A stretch of DNA of 64,000 nucleotides from Tillus elongatus (GCA_964006375.1 OZ023269.1:62049968-62113967); one strand, 5' to 3'. Shown: positions 9,693 to 20,827, numbered from the stretch's first letter. The notes: generated from the sequence alone by a model not told the origin. Made by a program: numbers and translations.

Positions 9693-10332
9693 AAAAAACA
9701 TATAATAAGCAAAACAAAACCTAAAGTAGAAACATCTAATTTTAATAATAAACAAAATTTTGCAATAAATAAACAGAGTAGTATGGAAACAAACCCCATA
9801 AAAATTAAAAATTCCAATACAACTAATAATTCTGAAGCAAAAATTGCCAATTTGAGAGAATTTAAAACAGCATCAGAGATAGAGACCAAATCATGTTTTC
9901 TCATGAAACTAAAAAGCGACATCAAATATGAGAAAGGAAATTAAAGATTATATTAGGACTTGTGAATATTGCAACAGAGAAGGCACGAAAGAATTAGTAA
10001 ATTATAATAGTTCTCAATCTGCACATTATATGTTTAAGACTCTGAAAACGCTAGGTTATTAAATGCAGATATAGTTAAATATATCAAGTTGTTACAAAGA
10101 ACACAGAAGTGTTTGGACTATGATTGCGGTAACGTTACTTTAGAAGAGTTACCCAACATAATAGAAAAACATATTATCGAAGAGCGGATAGATAGTTTAC
10201 GCGAAAGGTGTTATCATGAAAAGGTATATTAAAGAGGTGTTTTTAAAATGTAGCGGGGACCGTATCAATTTGAAAAACGATGAGGGTTGCCGAAACTTGT
10301 CTACATTCAATATGTATGTATCACGCTGTTAA
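9693..10332 (+). pseudogene. ORF X2, unrecognised virus-like protein, copy 1
   Basis: Plus-strand coding remnant in two or three frames. An N/K/T-rich segment ends in a helical block (LREFKTASEIETKSCFLMKLK). It is followed in the next frame by a CEYC motif and SAHYMFKTLK, then NADIVKYIKLLQRTQKCLDYDCG and LEELPNIIEKHIIEERID, and finally GDRINLKNDEGCRNLS. A diverged relative in the spacer (47480-47965, minus) keeps the same motifs, which supports a real ancestral protein. I do not recognise the family. It is convergent with X3, with AATAAA signals on both strands at 10408-10460. Confidence 0.5.
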
Positions 10333-10407
10333 ATTTAATAAAAGAAATTTTATTAGTGGTATTAAAAATTGTATGATATTATTTGCTTAAATTGTAAACT
10401 TGTTACA

Positions 10408-10460
10408 TAAATAAATAAAAACATTGTAAAAGTAAAATGTATTTATTAGTTTTATTTAAA
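10408..10460. terminator. Opposed polyadenylation signals between X2 and X3, copy 1
   Basis: Overlapping AATAAA repeats on the plus strand (10409-10420) and on the minus strand (10441-10456) lie in the ~155-bp gap between the convergent X2 and X3 stops, as expected for two genes ending towards each other. Confidence 0.4.
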
Positions 10461-10487
10461 AAAACATTTATTAATGTTCATCTCCAG

Positions 10488-11009
10488 TCACAAAAGTCGT
10501 TCCAAAATCAATCCACTCACGCCTTCTGCAAATTCCAATTCCGCAACTCTAAATTTCCTCGATGAATTCCTGATAGATATTTTACTTTTACAGATATATT
10601 TGAGATATTTATTTTCCAATGAATTGTTACACTTAACACAAAAGTATATTAACATCTTTGTTATTATTATACAGTTAGACATATGAGAGAACCAGTTGAT
10701 ATAAATATCAAAATGTACTTTGATGTCCACAGATGGAAATCAGTTAGTATGAGCCTTCATCAATCAGAAAGATAAGTTTATAACAAACCATATCAGTCTT
10801 GATTTTCGTAATGTTTCAACTAGGTGATCGTTGTGTAGAGGTGTTGTTGGTAAGCCAGACCATTTCATGCAGTCGTCGCTATCAAAATAGGTTCTCACTT
10901 CTCTCACATTTGGTGGTCGATGTTCTCTAAAATCAGGACCGTAGTTTTCATTCATATGACACATCATGTTGATACAATCACAATCAACTTTCATGTTTAC
11001 ACCAACCAT
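10488..11009 (-). pseudogene. ORF X3, unrecognised, copy 1
   Basis: Two minus-strand open stretches that I read as one decayed gene. The first (10764-11009, 81 codons) starts at a good ATG and has a cysteine-rich beginning (CDCINMMCH), NVREVRTYFDS and LHNDHLVETLRKS. The second (10488-10730) has FCVKCNNSLENKYLKYIC, a possible zinc ribbon, and ends FRVAELEFAEGVSG..LERLL. Both halves are matched by a diverged copy in the core (46500-47440), where the same motifs persist. The function is unknown. Confidence 0.5.
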
Positions 11010-11200
11010 CTTTTACGTTTAGACTTTGACCGAGCTTACTAATGTTACATTGGCTGTTAAGTAGATTTTATTGTTCCACTTCTTCCTCTTTCCACCAACC
11101 GCTCTCATTGGTTGTATTTTTCTGCTCGGTTGCTGTGGCAACTTTCAAAATCTATTATAATCATTTTAAGACTTCATAAATATATATCTCCATTGGTTCA
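11010..11200. other. Short intergenic gap with CCAAT boxes, copy 1
   Basis: Upstream of X3 and downstream of X4 on the minus strand. It contains an imperfect inverted repeat CCAACC...TGGTTG (11096-11115) and another CCATTGGTT near 11189, possibly the X3 promoter. Confidence 0.25.
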
Positions 11201-11647
11201 TCAATTTCTGTAGTGATATTTTGCTGCTTCTGGTAAATATTTAAACAATGGCTTAGTAAAAGAGAAGTCTGAGGCGTACTGAGTGTAAGATAAAGCAAGG
11301 AACGGGGTGGAGCAGTACGGCCAAGTATACAGCACACAATTCAACGATATATTTATTGCAAAGTCTTCACCTTCAGATTGGCGTTCATCTATATAAGCGT
11401 GCTCTTTTATTTCCAACAGCAACTGTCTTAAGTCAGACTCGCTCACATCGCTAGTTCTTGTTTGATGAGTTTGTTTGCGTCTCGTTTGTCGGTGGGGTTT
11501 CTGATGCGTAGCTAGTATACGCATAGAATATTTTTCAAGTATCATTTCTTTGATACTGGACGGAAATGGGGGCATATTCCTTGGGGCGGGGTTCGTCCTT
11601 GATTCATTTCCAACAGAACATTTGATTTTGGCATGAAGATTAACCAC
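11201..11647 (-). CDS. ORF X4, hypothetical 148-residue protein, copy 1
   Basis: An uninterrupted minus-strand frame of 148 codons from an ATG at 11647. It is basic in its middle (HQKPHRQTRRKQTHQTR), acidic after that (SESDLRQLLLEIKEHAYIDERQSEGEDF), and has an aromatic C-terminal part. It is open and almost unchanged in all four copies visible (one Ala/Thr difference in copy 3). No domain is recognised. It may be an exon with the tail read into an intron, or a chance frame preserved simply because the copies are young. Confidence 0.35.
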   Translation of the reverse strand: MVNLHAKIKCSVGNESRTNPAPRNMPPFPSSIKEMILEKYSMRILATHQKPHRQTRRKQTHQTRTSDVSESDLRQLLLEIKEHAYIDERQSEGEDFAINISLNCVLYTWPYCSTPFLALSYTQYASDFSFTKPLFKYLPEAAKYHYRN

Positions 11648-12578
11648 CCTCTAGGTCGGGGATACCGCGCATAACAATGAATTAAATCAATTATGGAGAA
11701 ATGAAGGAGGTTTGTGTTTTAAATCACTTTCAACATTCCTATCGAAAACTTCGGACGTTCTACAAATTTAAAACATTTAAACAGAGTTGTTCAAAAACAA
11801 ATGTTTCCGAAAAGTCCATGGTAATGTTGATTTACAAGAACATAGGTTAAGATCTTGTCGTACAGTATACAGGACAAACGTCGGAACGATAGTTTCGGTC
11901 CGTTTTTCTTCTTCTGTGGTCTTTAACTTTATTTTTCGGTTATTGCTTACGTAACCTTACCCCTGTAGTCATGTTTCGGATTTTGTGTTGCCCTTTAAAT
12001 GGGTGTCTATTGCTATGACGGGCCGTACCGAAATCGACTACGTAGTTGTTACGCGGCGCTGTTGACGTAGGTCACTCTCAACTAATCCGGCCGAGTCATT
12101 CGTGCCGGCCAACATCTATCTATAAAGGCGTATGACCACACCACTTCCAGAGGTGGCACGGCAGTGTGTGCTTAAACAAATATTGACCACCTTCTTTTCA
12201 GTTCGTAGTTAAGCGTAGTTCACAGTGCAGCCGCCGCCAAGTCAGCGCCCAGGTGAGACTCCACCTACTTTGTTGTCCCTAAAACATCCTATAAGCGGCA
12301 CCCGTATACATGCGAGATACTTTACCATCAGCTGGACCACGTAAAAATGAATCAATCGTCATGAATAAGCAAACAAAGAGCCTGGCAGTTATTGAGTTGC
12401 AGTTATAAAACGCGGCGATACAGCTGTGTACTTTGACTCATATGGAAACTTGAAGCCACCAATTGAACTGTTGTGTTATCTTAAAAACCCTACTATATTG
12501 TATAATCATGATGTATACCAAAAGTATAATACTTATAATTGTGGTCACTTATGTTTAAAATGTTTAAATAAAAGACTT
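11648..12578 (+). promoter_or_regulatory. Promoter-like stretch with TATA box, copy 1
   Basis: 930 bp without a convincing ORF. A good TATA box (TATAAAGG, 12121-12128) is followed ~30-40 bp later by GGCACGGCAGTGTG, a possible start site. Near 12250 there is a splice-donor-like CAGGTGAG. GC content rises here. It resembles an LTR/5' leader or host promoter whose downstream part is replaced by LINE-C at 12579. The region is conserved in all copies. Confidence 0.3.
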
Positions 12579-12590
12579 ACACACTAGTGT
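12579..12590 (+). repeat. Target-site duplication, left, of LINE-C, copy 1
   Basis: ACACACTAGTGT, identical to 14035-14046. The two copies bracket LINE-C exactly, as expected for target-primed reverse transcription. Confidence 0.8.
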
Positions 12591-12655
12591 AAGTAGTGAG
12601 GAAGGGAGTTGCGACCCTCTGGCAGCTGCGTCGTGTGATAGGGAGGACCTGGTGA

Positions 12656-13594
12656 CTTAATCCTCGGATCCTTCATTGGATCTACACTGCGATCGTCAGG
12701 CCGAGATTCCTCTATGGGGCGTTGGTCTGGTGGTGTGATGTGAACCAAACTACCAGCAGGAAGCTGGCCAAACTCCAAAGGCTGGCAATCCTGGGTATCA
12801 CAGGCGCTATGAAGACGACACCCTCAGCTGCGCTAGATGTCCTGTTGATGCTGCCACCGCTTCCCATCTGTATCAGAAGGGAGGCTATGGTGTCGCGTCT
12901 TAGAATCCGGGACTCGGGTAACTGGTGTGGAGAGGGAGTAGTAATAGGGCATGCAAGAGTCGCCAAGGAGGTGGAAAAGGAAATTCCGATTTCCGCCATA
13001 AAGGTGAGGGATGCCGAGGACGATATTAGGTTGACTAGGCCATACACCCTCAGGATCCCCAGTAGGGATCAGTGGAGGGAAAATGAGGTTGCATTCCAGC
13101 CCGCAAGCCTGTTTCACCGACAGATCACGGCTGGAGGACCAACAATCCTCCGGGGCAGGAATATACATCGTGGGCCTGGGGTGAGCGAGAGCTATGCTCT
13201 TGGGGCATACACCACGGCATTCGAAACAGAGGCGTACGCTATCCTGTCTGTGGCCAATAGACAGGATGTGAAGATGAGTCCCGAGAAATGCGTGTACATC
13301 TGCTCGGATAGCCAGGCGGTACTCAGGGCAGTCTGCGCGGCCAGAATCAGGTCACCACTGGTTCAGGAGTGCGCTGACGCCCTCAGAGGACTAGCCAGGA
13401 CAAAGGAGGTGCAACTGGTGTGGGTTCCGGGACACTGTAGCGTAGCGGGGAATGAGGTGGCGAATAATCTCGCAAGACTCGGTTTCCGGCGGCCGTTCTG
13501 TGGCCCGGAGCCTGCGATAGGCATAAGTAGGAAGACAGTCTCTGTCGGCTTAGACAGGTGGACCGAGGAAGCAATGGAGAGGCACTGGGGGTAG
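12656..13594 (+). pseudogene. LINE-C ORF2: RT end and RNase H, copy 1
   Basis: The open frame begins upstream of the first possible start, in the RT thumb (HWIYTAIVRP). RNase H follows with the glutamate motif ETEAYAI (~13225) and the aspartate motif CSDSQAVL (~13305). The last motif (WVPGHCSVAGNEVANNLAR, ~13425-13480) has Asn where the catalytic Asp of the usual GNExAD is expected. The first catalytic motif (FTD..S) can only be read in the +1 frame around 13107-13180, so two compensating shifts hide it. The enzyme is dead. A stop (13592-13594) then separates it from the C-terminal knuckle. Confidence 0.8.
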
Positions 13595-13878
13595 GTGACT
13601 GCAGGCAGGCGAGTGACTTTGTGGAAGGGCCGGACAGAGATAAAGCTGTCTGGCTACTCGGAAGGAGTCGACCTACGCTTCGCCGCATCCTTGGGGTGCT
13701 GACAGGCCACTGCGCCCTTAGAAGACACCTCACATTGATAGGCGTAGAGAGGGATCCCATTTGCCAGGAATGCGGCGAGGATAAAGAAACGTCCTACCAC
13801 TACCTGTGTGAGTGCGAGCCTTTGGGAGTCTTCGCGCAGAATTGTTCGGATCGAGGACTCTGCAGAGGAATCAGGTAA
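13558..13878 (+). pseudogene. LINE-C ORF2: C-terminal zinc-knuckle region, copy 1
   Basis: Frameshifted continuation of LINE-C. It has LTGHCALRRHLTLIG and then CQECGEDKETSYHYLCEC, a C-x2-C-x8-H-x4-C knuckle seen at the end of R1/LOA/I-type ORF2. It is open for 106 codons here. Copy 3 has a stop (TAG at 42253) in the knuckle. Confidence 0.75.
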
Positions 13879-14034
13879 GTACCGTCCAATTGAAGACCGT
13901 CACGGCCTTCATCTCGAGGTCGAGGCGGTTTGGCGACAGAACCGAGGAAGAGTAGAGCATGGTTGCTGGGTTGCTGGGGTTGGCAAAAAGGGCCCTTGCT
14001 TGACGTTGGCCTCCCTACCACTGCTACTACTACT

Positions 14035-14046
14035 ACACACTAGTGT
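14035..14046 (+). repeat. Target-site duplication, right, of LINE-C, copy 1
   Basis: ACACACTAGTGT, the match of 12579-12590, directly after the CTA-rich tail. Confidence 0.8.
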
Positions 14047-14305
14047 GTAATGGCGACAAATGTAAAGACCTGGTGTTCTTCACCTGGCTGTAAAATAAAA
14101 TCAATAATAGAACGGGGTCAGTAATAAATGCTTATTTGCAAAATTGTGGATTCCACAGCACCAGGGACGTGGTGTGGGGAGACGAGGAACTGTCGAAACA
14201 AGGGCAATGTAATGACGACATATGTAAATACCTGGTGTTTTCACCTGGCAGTAAAAATAAAAACAATAAGAGACCGGGCTCAGTAATAAATGCTTACTTG
14301 CGCGA
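14047..14305 (+). repeat. Duplicated ~93-bp tail repeat, copy 1
   Basis: Two similar blocks (14047-14139 and 14209-14301, offset 162 bp) share GTAATG.CGACA, ACCTGGTG...CACCTGGC and CAGTAATAAATGCTTA. AATAAA and AATAAAA motifs suggest a duplicated 3' transcript end. In copy 3 about 100 bp, mostly the second block, is deleted. Confidence 0.75.
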
Positions 14306-14415
14306 ATTTGAGACAGATGTAATCAGGTAGAATAGGGAGGCTCCGTCTGATTTTTCATATGAAATGCCCTTGCTTTTATATGATGCTGATACCCCATCTC
14401 AATGCTATAGACGCG

Positions 14416-14822
14416 AGTTAACTTTCTTGTTAACACACTTGAATTTTTAAGAGAATTTATTGATTATAGTTGCATAAAATACTTATGAATAATAATAAAA
14501 AAATGATAAATATAAATTATGACAAATTAAAAGAGACTCAAGCAATAACAATGTAGGAATTTCCGTCCGTGGTCTGGTAACTTCCATATATAGTCTCTGG
14601 TGGGGCGTGGACCGAGAGGCGGTTTCCACCTAAGTTGCAGTCTTGAAGGTGATCCTGGCAGGTGGCTGGTTGCTGATTTGAAAGTCTAGTTGTTTACCCA
14701 TCTATGAATAGTCTATTCTTCTAATTGCGCTGCTATTAATTAACCCATTCGTCAGCGACCTTGGGTGTTGAATCGGGATCTGTACGTCTTATATACATTG
14801 TATGAGTTGGCTATTGTTATCT
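14416..14822 (-). mobile_element. Errantivirus-like 3' LTR (candidate), copy 2
   Basis: Same ends, TATA-like and AATAAA signals as at 111-517. No copy-specific feature was noted. Confidence 0.5.
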
Positions 14823-14846
14823 CCTCCGTCCTTTAGAGAACGAAGC

Positions 14847-15653
14847 CTATGGTTCGTTCCGAATAGTCATCGGGAATCCAGTATTTGGTTTGGAGTCAGC
14901 AGTTTTCGTTTTTGATTTCTGCTCGATGTATCTTGAAGTTATTGTGATTATTGTTATTATTATCACAATGTATAATATAATTGTCCATACACTAGGGTGG
15001 TATATGGGCAATTCGATGGTTCCTGGAATTCTGCCATTGATGGATTGTAACTGGGATTTGATATTATTCAAGTCGTGCAGTTGGACATTTTCTAATTTTA
15101 GTTCTGGTAATTTGTCTGGGAATATGTGTGCTTTATTTGTGACCAATTCGATGTTTGGGAGATTGAACGATTGTTGTGTTTCCGATGACATTTGTACTGA
15201 ACTGAATCTTTCGTTATTAATGATAAGTTGGCATTTGGGTTTCAGAGTCGCCAGTTTTGTTCCGCTCATTATTTTGGTTTCTTCATTTTCTTCGCAGCTA
15301 AGTTTGATTTTCGTTTCTTCGGGTGCCACTATTATGTATTGTGTATTGCCATATTTAGAGACTGTTGATTTTGTTATTTTGACAATTTCTTGCTTGCAAT
15401 TATTTATCGGTTTCTGGAAGCTGATCAGTTTAATTTCGCATGGGTTGTTTTCGTTAAGTGCTGTCGGGTTGTAATTTTCACAAAAGTATGTTTGGTCTTC
15501 TAGATTCCTACACTTTTCGTTTCTGTAAGCGTAGTGTTTGCTTCTAAGGATTAGGTACTTGGTTCGAGGGACAATCATTCTGAGGGTATACGGATTCTTA
15601 GGGACTGGTAATGCATACAATTGATAATAAATATAATCTGATTTGTCTACTAA

Positions 15654-15742
<89 letters not shown>

Positions 15743-16403
15743 TATATATTTGGAATATAATTTTAAAGTCAATTTGAACGGTTTTTATGTTAAATATTTT
15801 TTCGTAAAGTGAAATGTCGGATTTTGTTATTAATCTTGATTTTGAGATATGGTTTTCAATATTTTCTAATTGTTTTGATATCAATTTCGGTTTCAGTATT
15901 GACGTATGATACGTGTTCAATTTTGAAAAAGTAATTGCATTTTCTGTTGTTAATTTCATGTTTAGTACATTTAACAAATAACTGATTTGAGTGAGTAATT
16001 CCAAATGTTTTATTCTATGAAAATTTGTTAGTTGGTCGCTTTTTAGACTGTCTATTGTATATTCTAAGTCGTTTATTCTCGCTACTATGGCTTCTTGGTT
16101 ATGGTTCAGGTTGTCTATCGTTTTATTGAACTCTGTTATAGCATCTATCATTAGGGATGTCTGTGAACTCAAAAGTTGATGTACTTGATTTTGATCTTTC
16201 CTCAAAATTTCAAGAGCTTTATATATTCTGTCGCCGTCATCTGCATCTAAGTTCCCAGTTATTGATTTGAATATCGATCCTAGTCCGTTTATTATACCTC
16301 TTTTGTTCCTTATTGTTGTTGGAAATATTCGATAAAATGTGTCATCAATATTGCTGATGGTGAAATTGATTGTTAAAATAAAATTTTTGTATTCTAACTT
16401 GTA
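14847..16403 (-). pseudogene. env: Errantivirus envelope remnant, copy 2
   Basis: The frame runs unbroken from the fusion region to the membrane anchor through the 83-bp AT tract (15656-15738). It has one more residue (Tyr) before the anchor than copy 1 (near 14999) and a few substitutions. The cleavage site and fusion motif lie near 16285-16310. Confidence 0.85.
15656..15738. repeat. (AT)n microsatellite inside env, copy 2
   Basis: 83 bp, the same length as copy 1, so the Ile/Tyr reading frame is kept. Confidence 0.97.
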
Positions 16404-16821
16404 TTTTGTGAATATATGGGTATCTATATAGTTTGGCGTTTATTGGTATATGGTCTTTTGGCCTAATTTTGTGCTTAATGACGTTTGTATGCGTCAGTGA
16501 TTCATTTTCTTTTGCAAAAATATCTTGAAATTCTGTACATAAATCAATTAAAATTTCTTTCTCCTGGTTATTTAAGTGATTTATCCTAGTTTGATCTGTA
16601 ATATTTTTTTGTACACTCCCCGTATAATTCCTATTATGATTCTGGTGATTGGGAGAATTATTTAATATCCTATTCACTTTATTTTGAATTTGATCCGTTA
16701 TATCTTTTTGTATCGTCCTCGTATCACTCACATTTTTATTTCGACGATATTCATATGTGTTTAATGAAACTTGATCACGTTTACATTTATTATGGGTAAA
16801 TATTTCTCCTGTTTCATTCAT
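16404..16821 (-). pseudogene. pol: Errantivirus RT N-terminus, copy 2
   Basis: As in copy 1: the linker, then FQDIFAKE...YRYPYIHK and an abrupt switch to env, out of frame with it. Confidence 0.8.
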
Positions 16822-16952
16822 TAGTTGCAGACTTCTGTAGTCAGCTTTTCATTGTTGGTGTTGATTTCCTAGTTCCCGTGCGGTAATGCTTCTGTCTCTT
16901 GTATTATTTACGTTAATGTGATTCATTTCATCATTTGCTTTGATGCTCATAT

Positions 16953-17400
16953 TTATCCAATTGTTATTGCTACTCTACTATTACTACCCATTTTGTCTTC
17001 TTGATCCTTTGTATACGGGAAGTTTATCTTAATGCTTCGATTTTTTAAATTGAGCCTCTGGTTTTTAAAATCAATGTTCGCTTGATTTTTTATCAGGAAG
17101 TCAATTCCAATAAGACCTATGAAATTTTTGTTAAAATCAAATAGACAAAACTCTTGTTCTCTGTCCGTTAGTGAGTTTAAAATTATTTTAGCTCGATTAT
17201 TACGGCTGGAATAACCATGCGCACTTTTTATCAAAAACGGGTGATCGTAAATCTTATTATAAAAGTTTTTATATGCTATGAACGGGTTTAAAAGGCTTTT
17301 AGTACTACCGGAGTCGAGCAGTATTTTTCCGGGTAGTTCTTTTATTATTACGTAGGGTAACTGGGATACTGTGTTAAAATTATTAATACCTATTACGGTT
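16953..17400 (-). pseudogene. pol: Errantivirus aspartic protease, copy 2
   Basis: The DSGST catalytic motif and IGIDFLI motif are as in copy 1, with few substitutions. Confidence 0.8.
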
Positions 17401-17572
17401 CTGTTTTTGAGCTCCCTGCTATCGGAAAATTTTGATGCTGTGCATCGTATAATTCGGATGGTGATTGTTCATTATATGTTACGTCATAATCTAATTCTTC
17501 TGGTAAGAAATGTTGTCTTTGTTCTAATTCATTGAAAGGAAAAGAATTATTCGTTTCGTTATAGTTTTTTTT
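17393..17572 (-). pseudogene. gag: Errantivirus gag tail, copy 2
   Basis: An open stretch ending QNFPIAGSSKTEP, overlapping the start of protease in another frame, as expected for gag-pro frameshifting. Its upstream end is the LINE-A poly(A) junction (~17570). Confidence 0.55.
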
Positions 17573-17574
17573 AA

Positions 17575-19879
17575 ATTTGAACAACACACCACGAGGGCTT
17601 ACAGCCTAAATACTATCGTACCGTGGGTGTTGACAAGGAGAAAAGAGGCAGCTTGTTAATTCTGGACTTGAAGGTTTGGAGGTTCGGAGGAGAAGGAAAA
17701 ACATGTGCCGGCAAGGAATTCCACAACTTGGAAGTCCTCGGGACAAAAGAGCGGGCATAACAAGATGTTCTAAGTCTGGTGACCTGGACAGTAAAAGGGT
17801 GCATTCGCTCTGTTCCCCTGGTAGATCTGTTGGGGGCAGCAGGTGGGGGAACTATGGAGGAAAACTCCTCTGAGCAGTGCCCGTGCAGATATCTATAAAA
17901 GAGAGAGAGGTCACCAACGGCACGTCGGTGGGCAAGGGATGGCAGCCTTTGGGTGGGGATAGGGTCACCGATGAGACGTATAGCTCTCTTTTGAATGGAG
18001 TCCAGGATAGCGAGTGTAGAAGCGGCAGCGGCACCTAAGATGTGGGAGCAGTATTCGAGGTTTGGCCTTATTTGTGAAGCATATAAGGTATAGAGATTAG
18101 CTGGTGAAAAGTATTTGTGAGCCCGGAAGAGGAAACCTAATTTCTTAGCAGCCGCTTCTGCAGTTGATGTGCCATGTTGGTGCCAATTAAGATTTCGATC
18201 CACAGAAATGCCAACAAGAGAAAAGGACTCATTACTTGGAATAACTTGGTTGTTCATTGTGATGGGTCTAGGGCTGGTGTATCTCTTGTGAGAAAGAAAG
18301 CACGACTTAGTTTTGGTGGGGTTGAATTGTACAAGATTTCTACTTCCCCAGTCTAATATTTTTTGGAGATCCATGGAGACAGAACCCTCCATGAGCCTGC
18401 GATCCTCATCTAATTTGGGCTAAAGAGACAGGCTTAGAATATTGTATATTTGAATGGAGGGTGCTGTCGTCCGCGTAGCTGTGAACTGTGTTGGATGTGC
18501 TAGATAGGAGGTCACTGATGTGGAGAAGAAACAAAGTAGGGGCTAAAGCTGAACCTTGAGGAACTCCTGCATTAATTGGATACAGTTTAGAGGAATGGCC
18601 ATCCACAACAACAGATATGGTGCTGTTGGAGAGGAAATTTGCTGTCCAGTTACAAAGTTTTGGTGGTAGGCCATAGGCTGGAAGTTTATTAAGCAGCGCT
18701 GCGTGCCAGTCCTGGTCGAATGCTTTGGATATGTCTAGAGCTACAATCTGGGATTCACCGTGTTGTTCCATAGACTTGTTCCAAGAATGGGTGACAAAGG
18801 AAAGGAGGTCGGCAGTCGATCTGCGCTGACGGAATCCATACTGCCTGTCGTGGATTAGACTGTGTTTTTCAAGAAATTTTAGTAATTCGGTGTTTATATA
18901 CTTTTCCATCACTTTAGAGACGACTGAAAGGAGAGAAATAGGCCTGTAGTTGCTAGGAAGCGCTTTGGATCCTTTCTTGGGGATGGGTTGTACTCGAGCA
19001 GTTTTCCAGTTACTAGGGAATATGCCTTTATTATAAGATATCTGAAACAGACGAGTCAGGACAGGAGCAAACTCTGGTGCGCATTTTTAGAGAACAATTG
19101 CTGGGATCTCGTCAAGGCCAGAGGCTTTCCTGGTATTAAGAGAAGAGAGCATCTTTCGTACCTTTTTAGTTTCGAAAATGATATCCGTCATTTTATGCGC
19201 GACATTGGGGACTGTTGGTTGAACATTTGGAGGTGGGTTGAGAGTAGAATTGCCGGCGAACAACGAAGCAAAAAGTTCAGCCTTGCCCAGGGCGGTAGAA
19301 ACAATTTCATCCCCTGAGACAAGAGGTGGGAACGTGCTTTTGCAGAAATTATTCCCGATAGATTTAGCAAGAGTCCAGAAGAGTTTGCCGCCTTTGGAGC
19401 TTAAGAGGACTTTGTTTTTGATGTGGTTATTAAACGAGTTTTTTGCCTCAGAAAGAATGCGGACATAACGGTTTCTTGCGTCGTTAAATGCTTGACGATT
19501 TTCTTGACTGGGATTGTGTAGAAGCGTTTTGTGAGCTTTGACATTTTCAAATCTGGCCTTGTCACAAGATTTAGAGAACCAGGGCTTTTGAGTGGCTGAA
19601 GAGGTTTTCTGTGTACGTGGGATAAATAATTCCATGCCAGCTTGGATAATTTCAGTGACGTTTTGTGATATATCAGAGGGGTCAGGATGAGAGAAGCAAA
19701 CAGACGCCCATGGAAATAAGGAAAAGTAATCCCGCATTTCGTCCCAGTTTGCGGAGTTGTAGTGCCAAACGATACGTGGGTGTGATGACTGTGTGACCTC
19801 GGGTGGCATTGCGCAGGAAGCTGTGACCAGGCCGTGGTCTGAGCGACCAAGGGGGGCGGTAACTGATATCTTATAGCAT
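17575..19879 (-). mobile_element. LINE-A, copy 2
   Basis: Same 5'-truncated element. RT blocks are 19087-19809 (endonuclease end/RT start), 18406-18912 (RT core, unbroken here with LDISKAFDQ, GVPQGS and ADD) and 17613-18392 (C-terminal domain). The stop at 19087 and the frameshift at 18392-18406 are shared with all copies. Confidence 0.85.
18406..18912 (-). pseudogene. LINE-A ORF2: RT catalytic core, copy 2
   Basis: 168 codons containing GFRQRRSTADLL, LDISKAFDQ (first catalytic Asp), GVPQGSALAPTLF and SYADDSTLH (second and third Asp). This is the least damaged RT core in the window, but it is cut off from both neighbouring blocks by a stop and a frameshift. Confidence 0.85.
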
Positions 19880-19883
19880 TCAT

Positions 19884-20804
19884 GTTTTGATAATTGTTAT
19901 CTGCTGTGTTATGTTTTTGTATGGTGCGTGTTTCGAACAAGGCGTTTGTGATGGAGTTAATTTTTGCTACCGAAAGATGCTGTTTACAATACATATGGGG
20001 TGTTACGGAGTTTATCGTGATCGTAGTATCGGAGTTTTGGTGTTCTTCGTGTTAGGTATGTGTCCTGTATGCAGATTATATATGGTTGAATGTTTTCGGT
20101 TAAGATTTTAAGTTCGTTGAATTTGTTCTCAATGGCACAGGCATTCCAAGATTAAATTTTACTGCTTTTAGGGATAAATTTTAGTGACTTGAGGGATAAT
20201 ACTTAGTTTTCCTACGTTTGACACGAAACATAGTGAGGATTTGGCTCAGGTGGCATATGTTACTGAGGATTTTTCGTTCGTTGGGTAATGTGCCAAATTT
20301 CCACATGTGGGATGTTGGAGCATTTCTCTTAAGTCTTAGGAAGTATCAGATTATGTGTGAGTTGTGTGTTTGACTTGGGAAATATGTGAGATGGTTTTGT
20401 GTGTTATATTGATTTGTTTTCACCAACTGATCCATATACTTGGTGTATACTGCGCACTTGCGGTAGTTATCTGCATGAAGAACCAGGCAGTTACATCACT
20501 GGATTTCCATATCACGTTCTTGCAGTCCATGTGGTTCTTAATGCATTTGCGCATCTTGATTTTGGTTTGCATTGACTTGGTCCATGGCCAAAATTTTTGA
20601 CAATTACGTGACTTGTTGTTTCTTCATTAGGGGTTCCCATTTTATTCTAATGCTTTGAAGGTCTTTTACCTTTCTTAATTCGTTGAGGTTTTGGGTTCCT
20701 CTGGCGGTCACTAAAAACGATGACGCGGTTGCCTTTTTGCCTTTGAGTGTTATGCATAATTCTATAAGCGGCTTGGCCTTAAGCATGCCTCAACTACGAC
20801 TGCT
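19884..20804 (-). mobile_element. LINE-B fragment, copy 2
   Basis: Equivalent of 5560-6480, with the same joins and stops. Confidence 0.7.
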
Positions 20805-20827
20805 TGGGGTCGGGTGCCGCTTCTGCC

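Larger units (their letters stand above)
12591..14034 (+). mobile_element. LINE-C, 5'-truncated RNase H-bearing non-LTR element, copy 1
   Basis: A GC-rich insertion in A/T-rich surroundings, bounded by a perfect 12-bp duplication and ending in a CTACTACTAC simple tail. It is 5'-truncated and keeps the end of RT (HWIYTAIVRP..YGALVWW), RNase H, and a C-terminal CCHC knuckle. This arrangement is typical of I/LOA/R1-type elements. It was inserted into the promoter-like DNA before the unit was amplified, because all copies share it. Confidence 0.85.

Noticed and set aside
9656..9925. 89-codon hydrophobic minus-strand frame resembling a multi-pass membrane protein
   Set aside because: It is opposite the N/K/T-rich part of X2. 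Reverse complements of AAA/AAT-rich codons give Phe/Ile/Leu by composition alone.
12833..13168. Minus-strand 111-codon frames over LINE-C
   Set aside because: They are shadows of the RNase H-bearing plus-strand frame in GC-rich DNA.
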